Shown here piece by piece: positions 1-7,024 of a DNA stretch of 23,138 bases. Origin of the DNA: a bacterium (GTDB lineage: Bacteria; JAHJDO01). The notes beneath the pieces were generated by a model, which was given only the letters and a program-made list of their open reading frames with translations, made no database searches and was not told the origin of the DNA. The DNA lies in NCBI GenBank assembly GCA_030611945.1, contig JAUWOV010000020.1:1-23138 (forward strand). The letters are read 5' to 3'. Every line of letters begins with the position of its first letter. Positions within the stretch are counted from its first letter, which is position 1. The position numbers and the translations under genes were made by a program.

Positions 1-128
1 TTGGCACTGCATTGCTTGGTTATAAAGCTGGAGACATTATTAAGTGGAAGGTGCCAGCAGGATTGACGAAGTTGAAAGTTGAAGATATCTTATATCAGCC
101 AGAGGCTGCTGGAGATTATCACTTATAG
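1..128 (+). CDS. rnk: Rnk/GreA-type transcription factor, C-terminal part
   Basis: The gene enters from the left edge. The reading frame starts at base 3 and gives 41 residues before a TAG stop. It reads GTALLGYKAGDIIKW, then a V-P-A-G turn, and ends YQPEAAGDYHL. This is the C-terminal FKBP-like domain of the GreA/GreB family. The ending YQPEAAGD-hydrophobic is typical of Rnk (regulator of nucleoside diphosphate kinase), which binds RNA polymerase near the secondary channel but lacks the long GreA coiled coil. The N-terminal part is outside the window, so Rnk cannot be separated from a full GreA-like protein with certainty. It converges on nagB across 43 bases with no clear terminator hairpin. 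Confidence 0.72.
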   Translation, partial: GTALLGYKAGDIIKWKVPAGLTKLKVEDILYQPEAAGDYHL

Positions 129-171
129 ATAATTAAGTATAGTGAATGTTGGGATTTTATTTCTCATTATT

Positions 172-918
172 TTATACTGTCTCATGATTTAATGTTAGTT
201 GCGCTGCGCAGTCCTCAGTTATAACATAAGTTACAAATCTATGCAGTTGAAGCGCGCTTGCCGGACAAATTGATGCAATAGGCCCCTCAAGCGCTGCTTT
301 AACAGCGTCAGCTTTGTTTGCGCCATTTGCCAAAAGCACTACTTTTTTTGCCTTCATTGTAGTTCCAATCCCCATTGTTATTGCCTGTGTTGGAACATCT
401 TCTTTTTTCTCGAAGAACCGCGCGTTAGCTGATATTGTCTCATCAGTCAGGGTCTTTATTCTTGTCAAAGACCCAAGGGAAGAACCCGGTTCATTGAATC
501 CAATATGTCCGTTGCCCCCAATTCCAAGAACCTGATAGTCAATACCTCCTATTTCATCTATCATTTTTTCGTATTCCTGACAGGATGCATCAATATCCTC
601 TGCCATGCCGTTTGGAACATGGGTGTTTTCCTTTAATATATTGACGTGGTCAAACAGATTCTCATCCATGAAGTATCTGTAACTCTGGTCGTGAGCCGGC
701 TCAAGTCCTACATATTCGTCAAGATTAAATGTTGTTACAGTAGAAAAATCCATTTCTCCGGCTTTATTTCTTCTTATGAAGTCTTTGTAGAGCGACAGAG
801 GAGTGCTGCCCGTTGCAAGACCCATTACAAAACTGGTTTTTTTCTTCATTTCCTCTGCGATCAAATCAGCTGCCTTCTTTCCCATCTCTTCTGTGTCTTT
901 TACGACTATGATTCTCAT
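172..918 (-). CDS. nagB: Glucosamine-6-phosphate deaminase
   Basis: Converts glucosamine 6-phosphate to fructose 6-phosphate and ammonia in the cytoplasm, linking amino-sugar breakdown or wall recycling to glycolysis. The 248-residue length is normal for the short bacterial form. Visible motifs are the phosphate-binding GLATGSTP at 33-40, NLDEY with the catalytic Asp at 67, and GIGGNGHIGFNEP at 132-144 with catalytic His138 and Glu143. The Asn in GGNGH replaces the Asp of the E. coli enzyme, as is common in Bacillus-type NagB. The ATG at 918 has a good ribosome site, AAAGGAG, at 928-934 on the minus strand. No nagA or transporter is adjacent, so it stands alone, divergent from the kinase gene. 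Confidence 0.96.
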   Translation of the reverse strand: MRIIVVKDTEEMGKKAADLIAEEMKKKTSFVMGLATGSTPLSLYKDFIRRNKAGEMDFSTVTTFNLDEYVGLEPAHDQSYRYFMDENLFDHVNILKENTHVPNGMAEDIDASCQEYEKMIDEIGGIDYQVLGIGGNGHIGFNEPGSSLGSLTRIKTLTDETISANARFFEKKEDVPTQAITMGIGTTMKAKKVVLLANGANKADAVKAALEGPIASICPASALQLHRFVTYVITEDCAAQLTLNHETV

Positions 919-964
919 TTTTCTGTCTCCTTTTCTAGTTTATGTCCCACCTGATTAAATAAAT

Positions 965-992
965 TTTGCAACTTGATTTAATTGTGTATAAT
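965..992 (+). promoter_or_regulatory. Promoter of the Ser/Thr kinase gene
   Basis: A perfect -10 box TATAAT lies at 987-992. The best -35 is weak: TTTGCA at 965-970 (16-base spacer) or TTGCAA at 966-971 (15-base spacer). The predicted start near 999 lies 36 bases ahead of the ATG at 1035. This shows that a TTG at 966, in frame with the kinase, is inside the promoter and cannot be its start. Confidence 0.5.
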
Positions 993-1034
993 ATACAAAA
1001 ACTTGTTTCAAGTAAAGTATATTGGGCGCGTAAC

Positions 1035-1832
1035 ATGAAACTTGCTGGATATGAGGTCATTAGAAAGATTGCTTCCGGTGGTATGAGCGATGTGTTTCAG
1101 GCAAAGCGGCTCTATGATAATAAACCGGTTGCGGTGAAACTAATGCGCGACAGCATATCAAAAAACAAAGAAGCTGTGAAAAGATTTTACGCAGAAGCTG
1201 AGCTTGTGATGGGATTGAATCATCCTAATATTGTCAAGGTTTTTTCTGTGCAAAAGGATGGAAATACTCCTTTCATAACAATGGAGTATATAGAGGGAAA
1301 AACATTAAGGGAGCTTCTTAATAAAAAACGTTTACTTGATAATCAGACCATTGTAAATATTAGCCTGGATATAACAAAAGGACTGGAATATATTCACTCT
1401 AAGGGAATTATTCATAAAGATATAAAACCCAAGAATATTCTTATTACAGATACCACAGCCAAAATAAGTGATTTTGGAATTGCTTCCTGTGGGCCCACTG
1501 CATATTCTCATAGACAGGGAGCTCCCAGCTATATGTCTCCGGAACAAGTCAAGGGAAGAGATATTGACCACAGGACTGATATATACAGCCTTGGAATTAC
1601 AATGTATGAAATGGCAGCCTGTCAGGTGCCCTTCAAGGGATCAGGAGATAGGGAGATACTGACAAAGCATCTAAGTTTTAAGCCCAGACCCATAAAACAG
1701 ATCAATAACAAAATACATCCAAATATTGAAAGCGCCATTATGAAAATGCTTGAAAAATTACCTGCAAATAGATATCAGACTGCAAGCATGCTGCGGCTTG
1801 ACTTATTTGAAATCAATATGGAACTCTCCTAG
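1035..1832 (+). CDS. Stand-alone Ser/Thr protein kinase (PknB-like catalytic domain)
   Basis: A eukaryotic-type (Hanks) protein kinase of 265 residues that is almost only the catalytic domain. It has a glycine-rich loop IASGGMSDVF at 12-21, ATP-binding Lys in VAVKL at 35, catalytic loop HKDIKPKN at 127-134, metal-binding DFG at 146-148, SPE (in place of APE) at 168-170, and the conserved Asp of helix F at 182. The arginine of HRD is lysine here, a mild departure; such kinases often depend less on activation-loop phosphorylation. There is no transmembrane helix, PASTA repeat or other sensor, so it should be cytosolic and need another protein for its signal. The frame extends upstream to a TTG at 966, but that overlaps the -10 box, so the ATG at 1035 was chosen. 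Its ribosome site is weak. Substrates cannot be read from context. Confidence 0.9.
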   Translation: MKLAGYEVIRKIASGGMSDVFQAKRLYDNKPVAVKLMRDSISKNKEAVKRFYAEAELVMGLNHPNIVKVFSVQKDGNTPFITMEYIEGKTLRELLNKKRLLDNQTIVNISLDITKGLEYIHSKGIIHKDIKPKNILITDTTAKISDFGIASCGPTAYSHRQGAPSYMSPEQVKGRDIDHRTDIYSLGITMYEMAACQVPFKGSGDREILTKHLSFKPRPIKQINNKIHPNIESAIMKMLEKLPANRYQTASMLRLDLFEINMELS

Positions 1833-1874
1833 CAGATTACATTTTATTTTTATCTAACAAATGGGATTTCCCAC

Positions 1875-1902
1875 TTGACAAATTTTCCTATAATGTTATA
1901 TA
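1875..1902 (+). promoter_or_regulatory. Promoter of the AbrB/RelE toxin-antitoxin pair
   Basis: A perfect -35 TTGACA lies at 1875-1880. It pairs with TATATA at 1897-1902 (16-base spacer) or TATATT at 1899-1904 (18). Transcription would start near 1909, just ahead of the ribosome site GGAGGTG at 1911-1917, giving a very short leader. The TATAAT at 1889-1894 is only 8 bases from this -35 and cannot pair with it. Confidence 0.55.
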
Positions 1903-1923
1903 TTTATACTGGAGGTGAAAAAT

Positions 1924-2253
1924 ATGAGAACATATGAGGTAGATGAAGAAATCGCTAAAGAAAAATTCACATCAATAGGATATACCACTTTGGATTCCAA
2001 AAACAGAGTGACCCTGGGAAATAGGATTATGGAAAAAGCGCCATTAGGTCACATGGAGGTTGATGCCTTTGGAATTCTTATAGGAAGTGAAGGAGATATT
2101 CTGTTAAGACCAATGGCAAACGTTCCCAGCAGAGAACTATGGATATATCAAAACCCAAATGTCTTAAAAAGCATCCAAAAGGGGTTACAAGATGCCCAAG
2201 AAGGGAAAATTACTGAGGTAAGAGATGTTAAAGAATTTCTTAAAAAGTTGTGA
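1924..2253 (+). CDS. AbrB/SpoVT-like antitoxin
   Basis: A 109-residue protein. Residues 15-60 look like an AbrB-type swapped-hairpin DNA-binding fold: TTLDSKNRVTLG, then a GxILIGSEGDILLRP strand pair that is a hallmark of these antitoxins. The C-terminal half, SIQKGLQDAQEGKI followed by a charged helix, is like the toxin-binding tail of many antitoxins. It ends in a GTGA overlap with a RelE-like toxin gene, which is the normal antitoxin-first order. An in-frame GTG at 1915 is inside the ribosome site GGAGGTG, so the ATG at 1924, seven bases after that site, is the start. The protein likely represses its own promoter at 1875-1902. Confidence 0.8.
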   Translation: MRTYEVDEEIAKEKFTSIGYTTLDSKNRVTLGNRIMEKAPLGHMEVDAFGILIGSEGDILLRPMANVPSRELWIYQNPNVLKSIQKGLQDAQEGKITEVRDVKEFLKKL

Positions 2254-2549
2254 AATTCACACTGGGATTCACTAACGCCACAAAAGAACAGTTAAAAAAC
2301 TTAAAAGATGATCTTGGCTTAAAAAAGCAAAAAAAGGCCGTAGCAAAGACGTTAGAATTGCTAGAACAAAACCCAAGGCATCCAAGTTTACAAACTCATC
2401 CTTATTATTCACTTAATGGCCCTAACGGCGAAAAAGTTTTTGAGGCATATGCAGAGCAACATACACCAGCTGCCTATAGAATCTTTTTCTATTACAGTTC
2501 TACTTCTAAGGGCAAAATTGTAATTTTAACGATAACTTCGCATCCTTAA
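2250..2549 (+). CDS. RelE/ParE-family toxin
   Basis: A 99-residue basic protein beginning at a GTG that overlaps the antitoxin stop (GTGA), so it is probably made by translational coupling; there is no separate ribosome site. The core KTLELLEQNPRHPSLQTH, followed by FEAYAEQHTPAAYRIFFYY and a last strand ending ITSHP, is the usual pattern of RelE/ParE-superfamily toxins, with the R of AYRIF and the basic N-terminal helices. Members of this superfamily either cut mRNA on the ribosome or poison gyrase; the sequence alone does not say which. It converges on rpoN with 8 bases between stops. Confidence 0.82.
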   Translation: MKFTLGFTNATKEQLKNLKDDLGLKKQKKAVAKTLELLEQNPRHPSLQTHPYYSLNGPNGEKVFEAYAEQHTPAAYRIFFYYSSTSKGKIVILTITSHP

Positions 2550-2557
2550 TCATAAGT

Positions 2558-3952
2558 TTATTTTCTGAGACTGGATGGCAGAATATTCAAAGACTCTTTG
2601 TACTTAGCGACTGTTCTGCGAGCAATATCTATACCTAAAGTGTTAAGTTTATCTGCAATTTTCTGATCACTGATTGGTTTATTGTGGTCTTCGTTCTCAA
2701 TAAGATGACGTATTTTTGCCTTTATGTATGTTGATGATGCAGAATTAGGCACTCCGCCGCTAAAGAAATATTTGAGAGACAAAAGCCCGTGAGGAGTTTG
2801 AATATACTTATTTGAAATTGCTCTGCTTATAGTAGACTGATGCATTTCAAGCGCATCTGCCACTTCCTTTAATATCAGGGGCTTTAAATGAGATAATCCT
2901 TTTTCTAAAAATTCCTTTTGGTATTTGATAATATATTTTGTTACTCTGGATATCGTTGTCTGTCTTTGTTTAATGCTTTTCAGAAACCATATTGCTGATT
3001 TAAATCTCTCAAACAGGAATCTCTTAGCTTTTTCTTCCCCACAGGATTTCATTAGCTTTTTGTATAACGGATTTATTCTGAGCATCGGTAATTCTTCATT
3101 ATTAATTGCAATTGTATATTCGTCCCCCTCAGTCATCTTTTTAAGAGTAACGTCAGGCGTAATATATTTTGTCTGAACAGGGTTATACTGTCTTCCTGGT
3201 TTTGGCTCAAGAGAGCATATAAATTTAGATTCTTTAATTACTTCATCTTCAGAAATCTTAAGCGCCTTGGCAATATTCTTATAATTTTTTTTGCCTATAT
3301 CTTTTAAGTAATGCTTAACCATTTTCTGATTATAAGCATTTTCCTTGCCCATGGATCTTATCTGAATAAGCAAACATTCATCAATTGTTCTTGCTCCAAC
3401 TCCAGCAGGGTCAAATTGCTGTATTATCTCTAAAATCTTCTCAATGCTCTTTGATGATATGTTTGCAATAGATGCCAGCTCATTCACTGAACTTTGGAGA
3501 TAACCATCGTTATTTATTTCATTAATAATTATCTCTCCGATTCTATAATCATCATCTGATAATTTAACAAGATGCAGCTGCTTAAACAGATGATCTCTCA
3601 AGCTTAAACTATAGGTGATTAAGGTTTCCGCATAGTCCCTTTTCTCCTGCTTTCCTCTTATGTCTTCCTTCTCATGCTCCTGTCTATAATATTCCTGCCA
3701 ATCTCGCTCAAGTTTGGCGAATTGCTCCGGTTCTTCTTTTATATGTGCGTCAAGGCTTTCTTCAATGCTATCTTCTGTATTAACAGTATCTGTTTCTTTC
3801 TTTAGCTCAAGCATGGGATTTTCTACCAGTTCCTGTTCTATTGTTTCTTTTAATTCCAGAAGAGGCATTTGCAGCATATGCATAGACTGCTGCATCTCTG
3901 GAGTCATTACTAGCTTTTGCGTTTGTTTTAAAGATAATTCCTGTTTTAACAT
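2558..3952 (-). CDS. rpoN: RNA polymerase sigma-54 factor
   Basis: Directs RNA polymerase to -24/-12 promoters and needs AAA+ activators. From the chosen ATG it has 464 residues. Region I (LKQTQKLVMTPEMQQSMHML) is at the N-terminus, followed by an acidic region II, the core-binding region with FDPAGVGARTIDECLL, the helix-turn-helix EVADALEMHQSTISRAI, and the RpoN box ARRTVAKYKE at 444-453, one conservative change from ARRTVAKYRE. An upstream in-frame ATG at 3982 adds ten residues, but these are coded by a short repeat and have no ribosome site. The ATG at 3952 starts the protein where the family usually starts and has GGAG at 3956-3959, though only 3 bases away. The gene is not beside lptB or hpf, its common partners. 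Confidence 0.95.
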   Translation of the reverse strand: MLKQELSLKQTQKLVMTPEMQQSMHMLQMPLLELKETIEQELVENPMLELKKETDTVNTEDSIEESLDAHIKEEPEQFAKLERDWQEYYRQEHEKEDIRGKQEKRDYAETLITYSLSLRDHLFKQLHLVKLSDDDYRIGEIIINEINNDGYLQSSVNELASIANISSKSIEKILEIIQQFDPAGVGARTIDECLLIQIRSMGKENAYNQKMVKHYLKDIGKKNYKNIAKALKISEDEVIKESKFICSLEPKPGRQYNPVQTKYITPDVTLKKMTEGDEYTIAINNEELPMLRINPLYKKLMKSCGEEKAKRFLFERFKSAIWFLKSIKQRQTTISRVTKYIIKYQKEFLEKGLSHLKPLILKEVADALEMHQSTISRAISNKYIQTPHGLLSLKYFFSGGVPNSASSTYIKAKIRHLIENEDHNKPISDQKIADKLNTLGIDIARRTVAKYKESLNILPSSLRK

Positions 3953-3982
3953 AGGCTCCGTAGGCTTCGCACTAATAGCCAT

Positions 3983-4003
3983 TAGCTGATAGCTGTTAGC
4001 TAC
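3983..4003. repeat. Three tandem 7-base units TAGCTRN
   Basis: The units are TAGCTGA, TAGCTGT and TAGCTAC, with a degraded further copy to the left in the first codons of the longer rpoN reading frame. It lies directly upstream of rpoN. This looks like simple repeat DNA spreading into a gene end; no function is evident. Confidence 0.6.
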
Positions 4004-4007
4004 CAGT

Positions 4008-4037
4008 GGGCTTTAGCCCCTATGTTACTACGGGGCT
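4008..4037. repeat. Overlapping small hairpins, REP-like
   Basis: GGGCT/AGCCC (4008-4012 and 4015-4019, two-base loop) and AGCCCC/GGGGCT (4015-4020 and 4032-4037, 11-base loop) share an arm and exclude each other. There is no T-run, so they are not an obvious terminator. GGGGCTAAAGCCC-type palindromes recur between genes in several uncultivated lineages, so this is probably a dispersed repeat. Confidence 0.5.
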
Positions 4038-4101
4038 GGAAGAGTGTAAAGATAAAACTAGTTCGTGGGAATTATTGGCTTTTATATTTATAAAGGAATG
4101 A

Positions 4102-4107
4102 TATAAT
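4102..4107 (+). promoter_or_regulatory. Probable -10 box of tRNA-Leu
   Basis: A perfect TATAAT lies 20 bases ahead of the mature tRNA 5' end. No good -35 is found at 16-18 bases; TTGGCT at 4075-4080 is 21 bases away. Confidence 0.4.
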
Positions 4108-4127
4108 ATTTTTTGTATTATTAAGAT

Positions 4128-4211
4128 GCCGAAGTGGTGAAATTGGCAGACACGCATGGTTCAGGACCATGTGGAGGCAACTCCTTGGGGGTTCAAATCC
4201 CCCCTTCGGCA
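4128..4211 (+). tRNA. tRNA-Leu (anticodon CAG)
   Basis: An 84-base class II tRNA. The acceptor stem is GCCGAAG (4128-4134) with CTTCGGC (4204-4210) and discriminator A at 4211. The anticodon stem CATGG/CCATG (4155-4159 and 4167-4171) encloses the loop TTCAGGA, with anticodon CAG at 4162-4164, reading CUG. The variable arm TGGAGGCAACTCCT is long, as leucine tRNAs require. The T arm is GGGGG-TTCAAAT-CCCCC. CCA is not encoded. A T-rich tract (CTTTTGTTTTTT) follows at once and may end transcription. Confidence 0.97.
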
Positions 4212-4253
4212 CTTTTGTTTTTTAACTCCACGTAATTTATCTATGTCATAGAT

Positions 4254-4282
4254 TTGACAGACTTAAAAAAGTGCCATAGAAT
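4254..4282 (+). promoter_or_regulatory. Strong promoter of hisD-hisC
   Basis: A perfect -35 TTGACA at 4254-4259, a 17-base spacer, and TAGAAT at 4277-4282 (5 of 6). The start would be near 4289, about 27 bases ahead of the hisD ATG. The rpsT promoter has the same pair of boxes. No leader peptide rich in His codons or attenuator is visible in the short leader. Confidence 0.75.
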
Positions 4283-4315
4283 GCTTTAAATTGACTTAAA
4301 TCTGCTGAGGTTATA

Positions 4316-5542
4316 ATGAATATAGAGCAAACAGTAAAAAAGATTATTAATGATGTCAGAGCCAATGGTGATAAGGCGCTTTTAAGCTACACTAAAAAGT
4401 TTGACGGTGTTTCTATGACAAAGACCCAATTAAAGGTTTCAAAACAGGAAATAAAAGACTCAAGGTCTGTTCTGAGAGACGATATTTTCAAAGCAGTGAA
4501 AGAAGCAAAACGCAATATAGAGAACTTCCACAAAAAACAGATTCATGGAAGAAAAACCTGGTATCGCGGTAGCACAAAGACTGTTTTGCTGGGGGAAAGA
4601 TATACTCCTATTGAAAGTGTAGGTGTATATATTCCCGGGGGCACTGCGCCTCTTGTATCTTCTGTGTTGATGACTGTTATTCCTGCAAGGTTAGCTGGAG
4701 TTAAAAGGATTGTTGCAGTTACGCCGCCACAAAAGAATAAGCAAATCAATAAATACATATTAGCTGTGCTTGATTTTTTAAGGGTAAGAGAAGTATATAG
4801 AATCGGAGGAGCGCAAGCAATTGCTGCGCTTGCTGTTGGAACAAAGACAATCTCAAAAGTAGATAAGATTGTTGGGCCTGGGAATATATACGTGTCAGTT
4901 GCTAAGAAACTGGTTTATGGAGCAGTTGATATTGATATGATTGCGGGACCAAGTGAAATAGTAATTATTGCAGATAAGGATGCAAATCCCAAATATATTA
5001 CAGCAGACCTTATTTCTCAGGCTGAGCATGGAGAAAATGGAAAGTTTATCTTAATCACAACATCAAAACTTGTTGCAGAAAAAGTCAATGCTTTGATAAA
5101 AAAACAAGTTGCCTTATTTCCTGGAAAAAAAGCTATTGAGAAATCGCTGGATAAAGGTAAAAAGATATTAATTGTAAAAACCTTGGATAATGCAGTATCA
5201 ATAGTAAATCAAATAGCTCCTGAGCATCTGGAACTTCATGTTTCAAAGCCGCAGAGACTGGCAAAGAAGATAAAGAATACAGGAGCGATCTTTCTTGGAG
5301 AATACAGCCCTGTAGCAGTAGGGGATTACATTGCAGGGCCAAATCATGTCTTGCCAACCGGGGGCATGGCAAGGGTTTTCTCTCCATTGAGTATTGATGA
5401 TTTTTTGAAAAAATCTTCTGTTATCTGTTACAGTAGAAAGGGGCTCAAGAATGTTAAGAAGTCATTGAGTTTGCTGGCAGATTTAGAGGGAATGGACGCA
5501 CACAAAAAATCTTTGTTAATAAGATTGGAACATGAATCGTGA
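4316..5542 (+). CDS. hisD: Histidinol dehydrogenase
   Basis: Catalyses the last two steps of histidine synthesis, oxidising L-histidinol to L-histidine with two NAD+. It has 408 residues, about 25 fewer than the E. coli enzyme, with the shortening at the N-terminus. Seen in order: GVYIPGGT at 103-110, GGAQAIAALA at 164-173 of the NAD region, the zinc ligands Gln235 and His238 in QAEHG, the catalytic pair Glu303-His304 in PEHLE, Asp337 in GDYIAGPNHVLPT, and His396 in GMDAHKKSL. All key residues are kept. The ATG has GAGGT 4-5 bases upstream and a strong promoter at 4254-4282. Its stop overlaps the hisC start by 4 bases. Confidence 0.97.
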   Translation: MNIEQTVKKIINDVRANGDKALLSYTKKFDGVSMTKTQLKVSKQEIKDSRSVLRDDIFKAVKEAKRNIENFHKKQIHGRKTWYRGSTKTVLLGERYTPIESVGVYIPGGTAPLVSSVLMTVIPARLAGVKRIVAVTPPQKNKQINKYILAVLDFLRVREVYRIGGAQAIAALAVGTKTISKVDKIVGPGNIYVSVAKKLVYGAVDIDMIAGPSEIVIIADKDANPKYITADLISQAEHGENGKFILITTSKLVAEKVNALIKKQVALFPGKKAIEKSLDKGKKILIVKTLDNAVSIVNQIAPEHLELHVSKPQRLAKKIKNTGAIFLGEYSPVAVGDYIAGPNHVLPTGGMARVFSPLSIDDFLKKSSVICYSRKGLKNVKKSLSLLADLEGMDAHKKSLLIRLEHES

Positions 5543-6612
5543 AAACAAATTTTGACTTAATACTTAGGAAGAACATAAAAAAATTAAAATCTTATTCAAC
5601 TGAGAAAGTTGATTGTAAGGCCAAGCTTGATGCTAATGAAAATCCCTTTGATTTCCCCATGGAATTAAAAGAGATTATATTAAAGGATTTACTTAAACAC
5701 TTATTTAATAGATATCCGGATCCTGATTCCTCTGAAATAAAAGGACTGCTTTCAAAGGAAATAAATATAAATAAGGATAGAATTGCAGTAGGAAATGGTT
5801 CTGATGAGCTGATTCAATCATTGACGCTGGCTTTTGGCACCAGAGGCTCATTGTCTTTTTATCCATCATTTTCAATGTATGGGATAATATCAACAGTATG
5901 TAACACGAATCCTAAAGTTATAAGTCTTGATAAGAACTTTGACATAGATATGAACATAACATTATCATATATCAAGAAGAATCAGCCTAGCCTTATTTTT
6001 ATCGGATATCCTAATAATCCAACAAGCAACAGCTTTTCCGAAGATAAAATAACAAGTATTATAGAAAGTTCATCAGGACTCGTTGTAATGGATGAAGCTT
6101 ATTCGGAATTTTCAAAAAAGACATTTCTGCCATTGATTAATAAGTATGATAATCTGGTTGTATTAAGAACGTTTTCTAAAGCATACGGTCTTGCAGGTTG
6201 CCGTATAGGTTATATGATAGCTTCAGAAAAGATAGTGGAACAGGTTAACAAAGTAAAGCTACCATTTAATTTGAATTCCATCTCACAGCGTATAGGAATT
6301 ATAGCCTTAAAGCACAAGAGAAAATGCAATAAAGCCATTAAAATTATTATCTCTGAAAGAACCAGACTCTTGAAAGAGATAAAAAAAAGCAGTATGCTCT
6401 ATACGTTTCCAACAGAGGCAAACTTTATTCTATTCAGGACAAAGATTTCATCCAAAACTGTGTTTAATAAGCTTCTTAGTAACGGTATTCTTATACGCGA
6501 TGTGGCTGATAATAAATTGCTTAAGAATTGTCTGAGAGTCACTGTTGGAAAGCCGTCTGAGAATGACGCATTTCTTCGTGTTATAGAAAAAATGAAGCTT
6601 CTGTTTGTGTAG
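5539..6612 (+). CDS. hisC: Histidinol-phosphate aminotransferase
   Basis: A PLP enzyme that moves an amino group from glutamate to imidazole acetol-phosphate, giving histidinol phosphate. It has 357 residues, normal for HisC. Motifs are the substrate-binding LDANENP at 30-36, AVGNGSDE at 83-90 around the PLP phosphate site, YPNNPT at 157-162, MDEAYSEF at 184-191, the PLP lysine in TFSKAYGLAG at 214, and CRIGY at 221-225. It starts at a GTG overlapping the hisD stop (GTGA), so the two are translationally coupled. The usual next genes (hisB, hisH, hisA, hisF) do not follow; rpsT does, from its own promoter. The other his genes must lie elsewhere. Confidence 0.95.
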   Translation: MKTNFDLILRKNIKKLKSYSTEKVDCKAKLDANENPFDFPMELKEIILKDLLKHLFNRYPDPDSSEIKGLLSKEININKDRIAVGNGSDELIQSLTLAFGTRGSLSFYPSFSMYGIISTVCNTNPKVISLDKNFDIDMNITLSYIKKNQPSLIFIGYPNNPTSNSFSEDKITSIIESSSGLVVMDEAYSEFSKKTFLPLINKYDNLVVLRTFSKAYGLAGCRIGYMIASEKIVEQVNKVKLPFNLNSISQRIGIIALKHKRKCNKAIKIIISERTRLLKEIKKSSMLYTFPTEANFILFRTKISSKTVFNKLLSNGILIRDVADNKLLKNCLRVTVGKPSENDAFLRVIEKMKLLFV

Positions 6613-6639
6613 ATTTTTTTGATGAGATAATTCACTCTA

Positions 6640-6667
6640 TTGACAAAAACTCTTTAATATATAGAAT
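6640..6667 (+). promoter_or_regulatory. Promoter of rpsT
   Basis: A perfect -35 TTGACA at 6640-6645, a 16-base spacer and TAGAAT at 6662-6667. The start would be near 6674, leaving a leader of about 24 bases that carries AAGGAG at 6683-6688. Confidence 0.72.
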
Positions 6668-6697
6668 TGCGTTATAAATAATAAGGAGATTGTACAC

Positions 6698-7024
6698 ATG
6701 GAAAGACATAAGTCAGCTCTTAAGAGAGTAAGAACTAATAAAAAAAGATACAAAAAAAATAGAGCAACAAAGGCAACTATTAAAGCTGCTGTAAAGAATA
6801 CTGATCAGCTTATAAATAAAAAAGCAAGCGCAGCAGACCTGCAAAAATCCATAAGTAAATCCGTTTCTTTGATAGACAAAGCTGCAACAAAGGGGATTAT
6901 TAAGAAGAATACCGCTCGCAGAAAAAAATCCCTGATAATGCGAAAAGTGAATGAACATAACAAAGAAGAATCTTCATCCAAGAAAAGCAAAGAAATAGAG
7001 AAAACCGGTTCTACCAAAAATTAA
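6698..7024 (+). CDS. rpsT: Small ribosomal subunit protein S20
   Basis: Binds 16S rRNA in the small subunit. It has 108 residues and is very basic. The N-terminal HKSALKRVRTNKKR and the later IDKAATKGIIKKNTARRKKS are standard S20 signatures of the three-helix bundle. The last 20 or so residues (EESSSKKSKEIEKTGSTKN) are a hydrophilic tail beyond the usual S20 end. The tail's last 14 bases overlap the 3' end of the convergent LptE-like gene. The ATG has the good ribosome site AAGGAG and its own promoter, so it is a single-gene unit. Confidence 0.96.
   Translation: MERHKSALKRVRTNKKRYKKNRATKATIKAAVKNTDQLINKKASAADLQKSISKSVSLIDKAATKGIIKKNTARRKKSLIMRKVNEHNKEESSSKKSKEIEKTGSTKN

Noticed and set aside
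2-16. Sigma-54-like TGGCAC ... TTGC at the left edge
   Set aside because: The GG-to-GC spacing is 9 rather than 10 bases and the site lies inside the Rnk-like coding sequence.
966-1034. N-terminal extension of the kinase from a TTG start
   Set aside because: It contains the TATAAT box at 987-992, so the transcript would begin after it.
1889-1894. TATAAT as -10 for the toxin-antitoxin pair
   Set aside because: It is only 8 bases from the TTGACA at 1875-1880 and no other -35 fits it well.
1915-1923. GTG start for the AbrB-like antitoxin
   Set aside because: The GTG is part of the GGAGGTG ribosome site for the ATG at 1924.
3983-4003. CRISPR-like array
   Set aside because: The units are 7 bases long and directly adjacent with no spacers; no cas genes are present.
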